From positions 26,733-90,732 of the forward strand of contig NZ_JBKGXS010000013.1 in assembly GCF_046546475.1 (NCBI RefSeq): a stretch of 64,000 bases of DNA, read 5' to 3'. Below, in pieces: positions 28,285 to 37,051 of this stretch. This DNA is from Pseudonocardia phyllosphaerae (lineage in GTDB: Bacteria > Actinomycetota > Actinomycetes > Mycobacteriales > Pseudonocardiaceae). A program made the translations under genes and the position numbers. The notes below the pieces were generated by a model. The model did no database searches. It was not told the DNA's origin and saw only the letters and a list, made by a program, of their open reading frames with translations. Each line of letters begins with the position of its first letter. The stretch's first letter is position 1.

Positions 28285-28833
28285 GTGACGACGCCCGACC
28301 TGAACCTGGCCGCGCACACCGGACACCGCTACGAGAAGGGCCGATCGCTGCCGTGGCAGATCGCCTGGCACGTCGTGAGCAACGCGGTGTTCCAGAAGTG
28401 GTGGTTCCCCGCCCGGCTGCGCCCCGCCGTGCTGCGCGCCTTCGGCGCCGAGGTCGGTGATGGTGTGCTGATCCGCCAGGAGGTGCGCATCCACTGGCCG
28501 TGGCGGCTGCGGATCGAGGGTCCGGCCTGGATCGGGCACGGCGCGTGGCTGCTGAACCTGGACGAGATCACCGTCGCGGCGCACGCCTGCATCAGCCAGG
28601 AGGCGTTGCTGTGCACCGGCTCGCACGACCGGCACGACCCCGGGTTCGAGCACACCAACGCCCCGATCGCCGTCGGCCGCGGTGCGTGGGTGTGCGCGCG
28701 GGCGACCCTGCTCGCAGGCACCGTCGTCGAACCGCATGCGATCGTTGGGTCGGGAGTGGTCGCGCACCACATGGTCCGGGCCGGGGCCATCCTGTTCCAG
28801 CCGCAGACCACTGCCCCGGGGCGGAGCCGGTGA
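28285..28833 (+). CDS. Left-handed beta-helix acetyltransferase (WcaF-like)
   Basis: 182 residues. Hexapeptide repeats begin VGDGVLIRQEVRIHWPWRLRIEGPAWIGHGAWLLN and lead to the catalytic region CTGSHDRHDP and GAWVCARATLLAGTVV, as in the colanic-acid type acetyltransferases. It would O-acetylate a sugar of the exopolysaccharide using acetyl-CoA. The start could be GTG 28285 or an in-frame GTG at 28240; I prefer 28285 because the shorter form fits the family, although neither has a strong ribosome binding site. It overlaps the flippase start (GTGA). Confidence 0.85.
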   Translation: MTTPDLNLAAHTGHRYEKGRSLPWQIAWHVVSNAVFQKWWFPARLRPAVLRAFGAEVGDGVLIRQEVRIHWPWRLRIEGPAWIGHGAWLLNLDEITVAAHACISQEALLCTGSHDRHDPGFEHTNAPIAVGRGAWVCARATLLAGTVVEPHAIVGSGVVAHHMVRAGAILFQPQTTAPGRSR

Positions 28834-30071
28834 AGGGCGCGCGGCTACTGGCGGGCCGAATCAGCGGTGTGGCCGGCGCGCTGGCGCTCAGTCAGGTCCT
28901 CGTAGGCGTGATGTTCATTCTGGCGATCCGCCGGATCACCCCGACTGAGCTGGGCTCGGTCACCACGACGTTCGCCGTCGGCACGATCGGCGCGACGGTG
29001 TTCGACTTCGGGTTGGCGAACCTGCTGGTGCGCGAACTCGCGTCCGGCAGGGTCGCCAGGTCCACCGTTCTCGGAATGGTCCGGTTGAAGCGCAGGTTCA
29101 TCCCGCTCCTCATCGCACCCGTAGCTGTCGTGGGTCTGCTGCTCGTCCCGGACCCGTTCCCCGCTGCCCTGCTCTCCCTGGTCGGAGCACTCCTTTGGGA
29201 GGCCGGGGCGATGAATGCGCTCCTGCGGGCAACGGAGCAGTTCACTCGCGCCGCCACCGCCCAGGTCGCGGGGCGTACAGCGGGGCTCCTGGTCACCGTC
29301 CTGATCCTTGCGCTCGGCGACCCCACTCTCGCCCTGGCTGCGGGACTCGTCGTCGGCTACCTCGGCGAGGCCATCATCGGACGGTATTTCCTCGGCCGTA
29401 GCCCGGGCGGTGCGGTTTCGATCGCGGACGGTGTAGCCATGCAACGGCGCGCAGCCTCGTTCGGTCTGGTGTCGCTGTCAGCAGTCGGCCAACAACTCGA
29501 CACCCCGCTGGTGACCCTCGGTGGCGGTCTCACCATCGCCGGTCTCTACTCGGGTGCGGGACGTCTGCTCGGCCCGCTCCTGTTCCTGTCGTCCGCGCTG
29601 GCGCTAGTGGGAGCTCCCTGGTTGGCCCGGGCGCAGGGCGATCTGGAACTCCTGCGTGCGGAGGAGCGGCGGGTCCGGCGCTTCTCCATGGTCCTCGCGG
29701 TGGCCCCGCTCCTCGCTGCCTCGGTGGGCCCTTGGGTTATGCCTTGGATCCTGGGACCCGCGTTCGCCGCGTCCGGCTGGGTATTGTCCGTGTTGGCGAT
29801 CGGTTGCACGCTCAGCACGCTGAACCAGGGTGCCGCGACGATACTGCAAAATCGTGGCTACGAAGGGACTGTCGGACGAGCAATCACGATCGGCCTCACA
29901 ACCGGTCTCGTCACGACCTACCTGTTCGCACTGACCGGCAGCGCCGCGTGGGCAGCGGCGGGTTTCGTACTCAGTCAGCTGTACATTCAGTTGCACTTGG
30001 CAATCCGGTTGCGGCGACCACCGACGCAGATCGCATCGCCGCAACCCCCGGCTGCTATCACGCAGCCATAG
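28830..30071 (+). CDS. Wzx-type polysaccharide flippase
   Basis: 413 residues with about twelve hydrophobic helices spread over the whole length and the amphipathic start GRISGVAGALALSQVLVGVMFILAIRRI that resembles MATE/Wzx flippases. Helix-breaking segments such as TELGSVTTTFAVGTIGATVFDFGLANLLVREL match polysaccharide biosynthesis proteins. It would flip undecaprenyl-linked repeat units across the membrane. The GTG start overlaps the acetyltransferase stop. Codon third positions are noticeably more mixed from here on than in the genes before, the left border of the less GC-biased stretch. Confidence 0.85.
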   Translation: MKGARLLAGRISGVAGALALSQVLVGVMFILAIRRITPTELGSVTTTFAVGTIGATVFDFGLANLLVRELASGRVARSTVLGMVRLKRRFIPLLIAPVAVVGLLLVPDPFPAALLSLVGALLWEAGAMNALLRATEQFTRAATAQVAGRTAGLLVTVLILALGDPTLALAAGLVVGYLGEAIIGRYFLGRSPGGAVSIADGVAMQRRAASFGLVSLSAVGQQLDTPLVTLGGGLTIAGLYSGAGRLLGPLLFLSSALALVGAPWLARAQGDLELLRAEERRVRRFSMVLAVAPLLAASVGPWVMPWILGPAFAASGWVLSVLAIGCTLSTLNQGAATILQNRGYEGTVGRAITIGLTTGLVTTYLFALTGSAAWAAAGFVLSQLYIQLHLAIRLRRPPTQIASPQPPAAITQP

Positions 30072-30085
30072 GTGGGCGACCCACC
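30071..30085. terminator. Short hairpin after the flippase gene
   Basis: GGTGGG-CGA-CCCACC begins at the last base of the flippase stop codon, between it and the converging polymerase gene. The 6-bp stem has a three-base loop and no T-tract, so it is a modest terminator candidate. Confidence 0.4.
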
Positions 30086-30114
30086 AACAACCACCGGCGG
30101 GGAGTCCCGATCGA

Positions 30115-31587
30115 TCAGCCGCCCGCCGCGACCGGCCACCCAGGATGGCCATCGGTACGCGGCCCGTTCATCGGACCAACCGGTAAGTCGTGCCTCACCG
30201 AGCTCGCCGATCCGGCTGCCCTTCGGGACTTGTCCAGCGGCACGACCAAGAGGAAGGCGACCGCGATGGCGAGCGGAAATCCCTTGTCCTCAAGCCACGG
30301 TCCGAACGGGGTGAAGAGGAGCATGGCGCCGGCGAACCCCCGGAAGACCGTGTAGCCAGTCGAGTAACCGCTGCGACGGCGGAGCAGTACGACGCACGAC
30401 AACAGCCCCACCAGGTAGAGCACGATCACGACCACCCCGACCACGCCGAACTTAGCGGGAACGATGAACGGGGTGTCGAGCGATACCGTCTTCATCTCGG
30501 GGAAGTCGGGCATTGGGTACAGGTACCCGGGGCCGGTTCCGAGCCACGTGTGCTGCTCGAATGCGGTACCGACCCAACTGTAGCTCTTCTCCCGGGCGGT
30601 AAAGCTCTGGTCGGCGGCCGCTCCACCCTCGAAGACCTTGAGTGCATCCAATATGCGATCGTCGAGAAAGCCCGAGTCGGAGATCAGCAGACCAGCTGCG
30701 ATCGGAACCACTGCCACCAGCAACACTACAATTGCACTGAGCAGCACCAGGAGACGGCGCCAAGGGATACGCCATTTGACACGCGAACCAATGAGCCCGA
30801 GCGCGCCGAGCCCGACGACGAACGGGCCACTACGAGTACCGGAAACTGTCAGCGCCACCAGGATCGTCGCCGTGACCGTCGACCAGACGATCATCGCGGG
30901 TAGGCGCCGCGCCGTCCCAGCCGCCGCGAGCGAGAAGCAGAAGCAGAGCGCAACGAGGGCCGCCGTCGACAAGACGAATCGACCGAAGGGCAACGCCGAG
31001 ACTCCGCGACGCTCGAGCCAATCCGTTGCGAAGCCAACGCTACTCACGACGGCGAGGATCGCCATGAAGATCTGGGTCCAGCGCCAGTTCGCGTAGCGGC
31101 CGGCGTCGATTCCGATGAACGGCAGCATCACGAGCATGTAGTACGCAAGCACGTCTCGGATCCACCAATTGGTGGGTGTTCCGTTGTGCCGCGCCACCAG
31201 CACGGTGAATGTCAGGTACGCGGTGAGAGCGGCCGCGCCCCAGAGAAGCGGACCGAGGTCGCGTCTCATCTCGGGAGAGCCTGCCCGGAGAAGGTTTCGC
31301 ACACTCAGTGCGAAACAGAGCGTGACCAAGCCCAAATACGCGTACTTGAGGGTGCCCAGGTCGGACTGAAACACGAGCATCGCGCCGGCGACGCTCACCA
31401 CCAGACGGCTCCGGGGGCCGATGAAGCACGTTGCTGTGACCATCACGAGGACGACCGTCATCAGCAGGTAGCGCCACCGGTAGCCCGCGAGAAGACCCAG
31501 TATCCCGGCGACACCGGCAGCGCTTATGAGGACCAGCGACCAGTACGCAGTCAGTCGTTCCCGCAACTGCCCCACGCCGAGGCCCAT
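30115..31587 (-). CDS. O-antigen polymerase/ligase-like membrane protein (Wzy-type)
   Basis: 490 residues with about eleven membrane helices and a large extracytoplasmic loop (about residues 300-370: ILDALKVFEGGAAADQSFTAREKSYSW, HTWLGTGPGYLYP), the layout of Wzy/WaaL proteins; the GTGPG loop is typical. It likely polymerises lipid-linked repeat units outside the membrane. It lies 18 bases after the Wzz/kinase gene on the same strand, the expected co-polymerase. Sequence identity among Wzy proteins is low, so the call rests on topology and context. Confidence 0.85.
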   Translation of the reverse strand: MGLGVGQLRERLTAYWSLVLISAAGVAGILGLLAGYRWRYLLMTVVLVMVTATCFIGPRSRLVVSVAGAMLVFQSDLGTLKYAYLGLVTLCFALSVRNLLRAGSPEMRRDLGPLLWGAAALTAYLTFTVLVARHNGTPTNWWIRDVLAYYMLVMLPFIGIDAGRYANWRWTQIFMAILAVVSSVGFATDWLERRGVSALPFGRFVLSTAALVALCFCFSLAAAGTARRLPAMIVWSTVTATILVALTVSGTRSGPFVVGLGALGLIGSRVKWRIPWRRLLVLLSAIVVLLVAVVPIAAGLLISDSGFLDDRILDALKVFEGGAAADQSFTAREKSYSWVGTAFEQHTWLGTGPGYLYPMPDFPEMKTVSLDTPFIVPAKFGVVGVVVIVLYLVGLLSCVVLLRRRSGYSTGYTVFRGFAGAMLLFTPFGPWLEDKGFPLAIAVAFLLVVPLDKSRRAAGSASSVRHDLPVGPMNGPRTDGHPGWPVAAGG

Positions 31588-31605
31588 CGACGACCCCCGA
31601 TCCCG

Positions 31606-33174
31606 TCAGTGGCGCTGGGCGGGGCTACCGCCCTCGGCCGGAGCGGAGCCGGAGCGATCCAGGTTGTCACGGATCTTGTCGCCGACCTGCGCCTCGCCCT
31701 CATGGCCACCATGCCCGGCTGCCCCAACCGGGATGCGGGCGGTCGGCGACTCGGTGTCTGCGCGTGAATCGCCTCGTGGCCCAGGAACGGGACGGAGCCG
31801 GGTCGCGCTCTGGTCGCCCGTCGACACCGGGTCGGCAACGTAGCGGGAGCGAGCTCCGCCGTCGTACGGGGGCGCCATCGTCAGCACGGTGCCGCACGGC
31901 CTGACACGTGCCCGGTGGAGTAGCGACACCGCCGACCTCACATCGGTGAGCGTCGTGTGGGACGCACAGCCGACGAGTACGACACCGGCGATCACCTCGG
32001 CCATCCCGACCGCATCCATCACTGGCACCAGTGGCGAAGAGTCGATCAGGACGATGTCGTACCGGCCTTCGACTTCCCGTACGAAGTCGCGGAAGTGCGA
32101 TGAGCCGAGGAGAGCCGCCGGGTGTTCCGGTACCGGCCCACTGGGAACTACGTCAATACGCTCCCGCCAGGACACCACTACGTCGGATAGCGCGGCGTGT
32201 CCCGTCAGGATCGCAGTGAGACCTCCCGTCCGACGGACACCGGTGATCTCCCCCAGCCGAGGACGTCGCAGGTCACCATCGACGACGAGCACCTCGTTAC
32301 CAGCCTCGGCGAACGCCGTCGCGAGAGCCACGACCGTCGATGAGCGTCCCTCGCGCTCAACCGAGCTGACCACCAGCAGTGAGCGCGGCACGACACCGTA
32401 CGTCGTTGCGGACGAGTGGCACACGCTCGTGCGGAGTCGACGGACCTCCTCGCTGAAGGAGGGGTCCGCGCCGGCGAGAAGAGCCGCGTCGACGTTGTCC
32501 ACCTTGGGGATCGACCCCAGCTCGGGGGTCCCACCGGCCGCGGTCGACAGTCGCGAGGCCGTACGCACGGACCGGTCCAGCCGGTTCCCGAGAAGCGTGG
32601 CACACACACCGACCGCGAGGCCCATCAGCAAACCCAGGCCGAGGATCATCGCGACACCCGGCGACGAGGGTGCCGCCGGCGGCACCGCAGACTGGACAAC
32701 CCGTACCGTCAGGTTCTGCTCGTCGGCGCTACCTCGGTTGGAATCCAGACCGGTGGCGAACCCCGCAAATGCTTGCCCGTACTCGTTCGCCAGCCGCGCG
32801 GCGGCCTCCGGCTCCGGAGCGTCCGCCTGGGCCTCGAGCACCGTTGACTCCAGCGGGTGGTCCACCCTGATCCGCGAGGCCAGGTCGTCGGGCGACTCGT
32901 TCAGGTCGAGCTGCCGGATCACCTGTTCCATCACCGGAGTCGAGTGCACGAGTTCGATGTATGACTTCGCGCGCTCCTGTGCCAGCTGCCCATTGGATGC
33001 GGCACTGTTCGAGTCCTGGATCCCCGGGGCGGCGATGTACATCGTCACCGAGGCCGTGTAGGTGACTGGCCGCAAAACACAGGCGACGCCGGCCCCGAGC
33101 AGCCCCACGATGACGGCGGCGACGACGATGTGCCATCGCTCCCGCAGAGTCCGCAGGTTGTCCGAGATGTCCAC
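31606..33174 (-). CDS. Wzz-type chain-length determinant fused to tyrosine autokinase domain
   Basis: 522 residues. A Wzz domain spans about 1-200 with membrane helices at 16-34 and 173-196. The BY-kinase-like domain follows: Walker A-like region at 268-280 (SSVEREGRSST), Walker A' VLVVDGD at 296-301 and Walker B DIVLIDS near 373-379. The P-loop residue that is normally lysine is Arg277, confirmed at codon level (CGC), which may weaken ATP binding. The C-terminal tail has only two close tyrosines instead of a Tyr cluster. It would control polymer length with the Wzy protein encoded next. Whether it is an active kinase is uncertain. Confidence 0.88.
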   Translation of the reverse strand: MDISDNLRTLRERWHIVVAAVIVGLLGAGVACVLRPVTYTASVTMYIAAPGIQDSNSAASNGQLAQERAKSYIELVHSTPVMEQVIRQLDLNESPDDLASRIRVDHPLESTVLEAQADAPEPEAAARLANEYGQAFAGFATGLDSNRGSADEQNLTVRVVQSAVPPAAPSSPGVAMILGLGLLMGLAVGVCATLLGNRLDRSVRTASRLSTAAGGTPELGSIPKVDNVDAALLAGADPSFSEEVRRLRTSVCHSSATTYGVVPRSLLVVSSVEREGRSSTVVALATAFAEAGNEVLVVDGDLRRPRLGEITGVRRTGGLTAILTGHAALSDVVVSWRERIDVVPSGPVPEHPAALLGSSHFRDFVREVEGRYDIVLIDSSPLVPVMDAVGMAEVIAGVVLVGCASHTTLTDVRSAVSLLHRARVRPCGTVLTMAPPYDGGARSRYVADPVSTGDQSATRLRPVPGPRGDSRADTESPTARIPVGAAGHGGHEGEAQVGDKIRDNLDRSGSAPAEGGSPAQRH

Positions 33175-33209
33175 CGGTTACCACCGATCGTCGAAGGTCC
33201 GAGTGCTGG

Positions 33210-33228
33210 GATGGGGCAGCGCCCCATC
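33210..33228. other. Hairpin in leader of Wzz/kinase gene
   Basis: Perfect 8-bp stem GATGGGGC-AGC-GCCCCATC about 40 bases before the Wzz/kinase start and about 100 bases after the glycoside hydrolase stop. It could terminate the upstream gene or act in the leader. There is no T-tract. Confidence 0.45.
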
Positions 33229-33324
33229 GTGAAATCAGGCTCAAGGGGTCGGGCGTTACATCGGAGTCCGTCACCGACAGGATCCACACGCCACGTCGTC
33301 CCGGCCCCGCTCCCAACCGAGCAG

Positions 33325-34434
33325 CTATCGGGAACGCGTCCCGCGCAGCACCTCCGGAATGGTCTCGGTGATCACGCCGAGAGCCGGTTTAGGGCTGTCG
33401 TCGGAACGTGTGATCCCGTAGAGGTCTGACTTCGTCCTCCCGGCATCGTTCTGCCGGTCCTGGTAGTTGTAGATGATCAATGGACCTGCGAAGTCGTAGC
33501 CGGCCCATGCATGGATGGCGCGGGCGATCAGATCAGCCTGTTGGTCCTCGGTGGAGTTTCCGGGCGACGTGCTGTCGCCGAACTCGGTGGCCCAGATCTT
33601 CTTGGCCGCATCTCCGTGGTCGATCATGATGCTGCGCGCGCTCACCGGCGTGTCCGCCATCTGCGACCAGCCGCTGTCCGGCTTGTACCTGCCGAAGTCC
33701 GATCGGAAGGTGTACGGGTGCCAGCCGACCCCGTCCAGGTACCGGCCTGCGCCGGCGTCGTACATGCCGCTGAGGTACTCAATGGGCGAGACGACCTTCC
33801 CCTCCACCGTGCCGGTCGGGGACAGCCCGGCGGATATGACCGTCGCCGAGGGGTCCGTCTTCTTGATCGCCGCGTAGGCCGCCTTGAGCAGCTCCGTGTA
33901 CTTGGCCGGGTCGGGACTGGCCCAAGCCGACTGGATGTTGGGCTCGTTCCAGATCTCCCATGTGGTGCCCGGATACCGCTGCGCCGCCGTTGCCGCGAAC
34001 CGTGCGAACTCGGCAGGGTCACGCGGCGGACAGGAGTCGCCCGTGCATCCTGCGGGCCTGGCCCAGGTCGGAGTTCCGTTCAGTACGGCGAGCGGTCGCA
34101 CGCCTCGCGAGTGCAGCTGGGCGAAGGCCGTGTCGTATACGCCCCATCCGTACTGATCCGGTCCGCCGCTCTGGACACCGGTCCAAAGCATCTGGAACCG
34201 CACCCACCTCAGCCCAGCCGGCACGATCCGGTCGAGCATCGGAGCGATCTTGTACTGGTCGTAGTGGATGTCTTCATGGATGCCGTAGAGGTCGGGCGGA
34301 GGCCGCTCTTCCGGCCCAGGAGGTGTGGCCGCTGGCACCGTGCACCCGCCCAGGAACAGAGCAGCGAGCGAGAGCAGAACAAGCAGGCTGCGCGGAGTGC
34401 CCCCTCGATACCGCACGTCGCCGCATCTTGCCAT
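33325..34434 (-). CDS. Lipoprotein glycoside hydrolase (GH39/GH5-like, PslG-like)
   Basis: 369 residues. A lipoprotein signal with lipobox LFLGGC places Cys31 as the lipidated residue, so it is anchored outside the membrane. The TIM-barrel clan-A signature is present: acid/base Glu164 in WEIWNEPN and the probable nucleophile Glu284 in IWATEFGDS, with WVRFQMLW and GVGWHPYTF. Such enzymes in exopolysaccharide loci, for example PslG, trim the polymer in the cell envelope. It stands between two glycosyltransferase/export genes on the minus strand. The exact linkage cleaved is unknown. Confidence 0.88.
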   Translation of the reverse strand: MARCGDVRYRGGTPRSLLVLLSLAALFLGGCTVPAATPPGPEERPPPDLYGIHEDIHYDQYKIAPMLDRIVPAGLRWVRFQMLWTGVQSGGPDQYGWGVYDTAFAQLHSRGVRPLAVLNGTPTWARPAGCTGDSCPPRDPAEFARFAATAAQRYPGTTWEIWNEPNIQSAWASPDPAKYTELLKAAYAAIKKTDPSATVISAGLSPTGTVEGKVVSPIEYLSGMYDAGAGRYLDGVGWHPYTFRSDFGRYKPDSGWSQMADTPVSARSIMIDHGDAAKKIWATEFGDSTSPGNSTEDQQADLIARAIHAWAGYDFAGPLIIYNYQDRQNDAGRTKSDLYGITRSDDSPKPALGVITETIPEVLRGTRSR

Positions 34435-34628
34435 CCGGTTCTGTCCTCCCCGGGCCCCTGGGCCCCACCGCCTACCCAGCGATCCATACGGACGCAGACC
34501 TCTACGTCACCTGTATCAAGGTGCTCGTCCGAAACTGTCCCGGCGTTACGACTCGCGGCCAGCGAGTCATAGACGAGCCCGTCGAGCCGAGTACGACAAC
34601 GCCACGCGCAATCCCTGCTCGGATTCGA

Positions 34629-35816
34629 TCATCGGCCCAGCAGTCCGTCGGTGAATGCCGACGTTCCGAGAGCGACGGCGCGTGCTCGTGCCACCGCGGA
34701 GTAGTGGTTACGGTTACTCCCGACCACCCGAGCAGCAGCAGCAACCGAGCGTGCGTCCAGGCCGGCCACTGCCCCGATACCCGTGGATCGAACGACGCGG
34801 GCGAGCCACCCACCGTCTGTCACGATCACGGGCGTACCACGAAGACTCGCCTCGGCGAGAATCCCGCTCGGTGCGTCGTTGTCGTGCAGTACAGCGGCCA
34901 CGTCGAGATGGTTGAGCGCCGCGGCGAACTCCTCAGGGCTGAGCAGCCGGTCCACCAGGACGAGCCGTCCGGCTTCGCGAAGTGCTTGGGCGGGAGGGGT
35001 CCCGGTGTACTCGCGGATCTCGGGGTCGAGACGGCCGGCTGCGACAATCCTCAGAGACGGATCCACAGTCGCCGCTTCCACCAGCAACGGCAGGTTCTTG
35101 CGGGCGCCGATCACCCCCAGCACCCCCACTCGGACGGCTTCGGGGTCAGCGGGCGGCAGCCAGTCCGGAGGCTGGAGGGCGGGCTCGTCAGTCACGACGA
35201 CCGGATCCGGCAGGCCGAGGACTCCCGGGTAGCCACGACGGCGGGCGACGATCCCGAACGCGTCGGTCAGGAACGAGACGCGAACCTGGGGAAACGTGCG
35301 TAGAAGCTGCACAAGCAACGGCTTGGCCAGCATCGCTGGGCGCAATCGTTCTGGTCCGCCGATCTCCGGGGTGCGCATGACCAGCAGCCGGATTTCCAGT
35401 GGCAGCGCGGGACTGCGTATCAGCAGCCATAGGACGGCAGCCAGGTGGCGGTCGGCGTCGGGGACCACGAGAGTGCCCATCCCGGAATCGACGGCCGCAC
35501 CGATCGCGGCTGACATCGTCGCTGACGTGTTCGGAGGCAGCAGAACCGTCTGTGTCTCCGGCCCGAGGTAAGTACGGAACTCGTCGGACTCGGACGCCTC
35601 CCTGCCGGTGATCACGACGCTGTGCCCGGGCCCCGCTGCGCGCACCAGATGGCCGAGATATTGGAGCCGGTGCCCCTCCGGCTCGGTCTCGAGAACGGCC
35701 ACCCCTCCGGAGTGGGTACGGGTGTCCGCCACACGCCCGTCCGTCGATCCTCGCCGGACCAGCAGCGGGGAGAGAAGTCCTGCCACCCGGGCGACCAAAC
35801 ACCGGATCACCTGCAT
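34629..35816 (-). CDS. Glycosyltransferase, GT-B fold (family 4-like)
   Basis: 395 residues from the ATG at 35816, which has an AGGGGG upstream; longer frames have no similarity. The C-terminal half has the GT-B features RVGVLGVIGARKNLPLLVEAA and a sugar-nucleotide binding region APSGILAEASLRGTPVIVTDGG with the E-x7-E-like acidic pair. The N-terminal half is divergent. It probably adds one sugar to the lipid-linked repeat unit at the cytoplasmic membrane face; donor unknown. It is divergent from the glycosyltransferase at 35922 across 105 bases. Confidence 0.8.
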   Translation of the reverse strand: MQVIRCLVARVAGLLSPLLVRRGSTDGRVADTRTHSGGVAVLETEPEGHRLQYLGHLVRAAGPGHSVVITGREASESDEFRTYLGPETQTVLLPPNTSATMSAAIGAAVDSGMGTLVVPDADRHLAAVLWLLIRSPALPLEIRLLVMRTPEIGGPERLRPAMLAKPLLVQLLRTFPQVRVSFLTDAFGIVARRRGYPGVLGLPDPVVVTDEPALQPPDWLPPADPEAVRVGVLGVIGARKNLPLLVEAATVDPSLRIVAAGRLDPEIREYTGTPPAQALREAGRLVLVDRLLSPEEFAAALNHLDVAAVLHDNDAPSGILAEASLRGTPVIVTDGGWLARVVRSTGIGAVAGLDARSVAAAARVVGSNRNHYSAVARARAVALGTSAFTDGLLGR

Positions 35817-35921
35817 GAACACCCCCTGTCCTCGTTCGTGGTCTGCGAGGTCCTCGCCCGATCGCCACTCAGTGTTACCCGGGCCCCGTAACGTCGCGTC
35901 GCCGCCACCGAAGTCACTGAC

Positions 35922-37046
35922 ATGAGAATCGCCTGGCTCAACAACGTGCAGGCTCCGTACCGGGAGCCGATGTTCGTCGAGCTCGCCCGTCTCGTCGACC
36001 TGGAGGTCGGCTTCTTCGCCCGCCGCGAGCGCTTCCGCAACTTCGTCTGGCGACCGCATCCGGGCTATCCGTCCTCGGTCCTTCCGTCGGTCCCACTCCC
36101 ACTACCGCCGGCGGTTCGGCGCAGACTGGGTGAGGAGGTGGGCCTGCTGCGTCCCGGAGTCGTCGGTCGATTCCTGCGGGCCACGGACGCGCTCGTCGTG
36201 CAGGTCTGGTGGCAACCGGCGACCCTGCACGGCATCCTCGCCGCTCGGCGCCGGAGGATCCCCTACCTCATCTACGCCGAGAGCACGATGGCCAGCCGAT
36301 CCGTAAAGAATGGTCCCGCTGACGCTCTCCGGTCGTGGGTCTTCCGCAATGCAGGAGCCGTTCTCGTACCGGGGCCGTCCGCCGCCGCCGCTGCTTTGAC
36401 GAACGGCACACCGGCCTCGCGCATCGTTGAGACCGTCAACTCGGTCGACGTCGAGATCTACGGACCGCGCGTGCGAGCGCTACGGGCACACACCCCCACC
36501 GAGGGCCCGCACCGTTTCGCCTGCATCGGCCAGTTGATCGAACGCAAGAACGTCCATTCCCTGCTCAGGGCGCTCGCGGCGACTGGCGGTGACGCCGTTC
36601 TGGAGATCGTGGGCGACGGCGTCGACAAGTCGGCGCTGCAAGCTCTGGCCATGGAACTCGGGATCGCCGACCGGGTGCGGTTTCTCGGTTTTCTACAGCC
36701 CCAGGACGTTCTCGAGGTGCTCGCCCGCTGCCACACACTGGCACTCCCCAGCACCGACGAAGTCTACGGCTACACCGCGCTGGAGGCGCATGTGGCCGGA
36801 CTCAGAGTCATCGTTTCCGACCGATGCGGGATCGCGTCGAACCTCCGTGGACGCTGCGGCGTCGACGTCACCGAACCGGACGTGCCCGCGCTCACAGCAG
36901 CCCTGCGTAGAGCGGTTGCCGACGGACCGCGGTGGTTCGACGACACCGATACGTGGTTCGCCTCGCCCCGGCGGGCCGCCGAGGATGTGGTCTCCGCCGT
37001 TCGTCTGACCACCCGTCCTCAGCCGACCACGACATCAGGGAGCTGA
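35922..37046 (+). CDS. Glycosyltransferase family 4-like
   Basis: 374 residues. It begins MRIAWLNNVQAPYREPMF, and the C-terminal domain reads FACIGQLIERKNVHSLLRAL, VRFLGFLQPQDVLEVLARC and LPSTDEVYGYTALEAHVAGLRVIVSDRCG, all typical of GT4 enzymes. It transfers a sugar from a nucleotide donor onto the growing lipid-linked oligosaccharide. It leads a two-gene unit with the GT2 gene five bases after its stop. Acceptor and donor cannot be read from the sequence. Confidence 0.87.
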   Translation: MRIAWLNNVQAPYREPMFVELARLVDLEVGFFARRERFRNFVWRPHPGYPSSVLPSVPLPLPPAVRRRLGEEVGLLRPGVVGRFLRATDALVVQVWWQPATLHGILAARRRRIPYLIYAESTMASRSVKNGPADALRSWVFRNAGAVLVPGPSAAAAALTNGTPASRIVETVNSVDVEIYGPRVRALRAHTPTEGPHRFACIGQLIERKNVHSLLRALAATGGDAVLEIVGDGVDKSALQALAMELGIADRVRFLGFLQPQDVLEVLARCHTLALPSTDEVYGYTALEAHVAGLRVIVSDRCGIASNLRGRCGVDVTEPDVPALTAALRRAVADGPRWFDDTDTWFASPRRAAEDVVSAVRLTTRPQPTTTSGS

Positions 37047-37051
37047 TCTAC

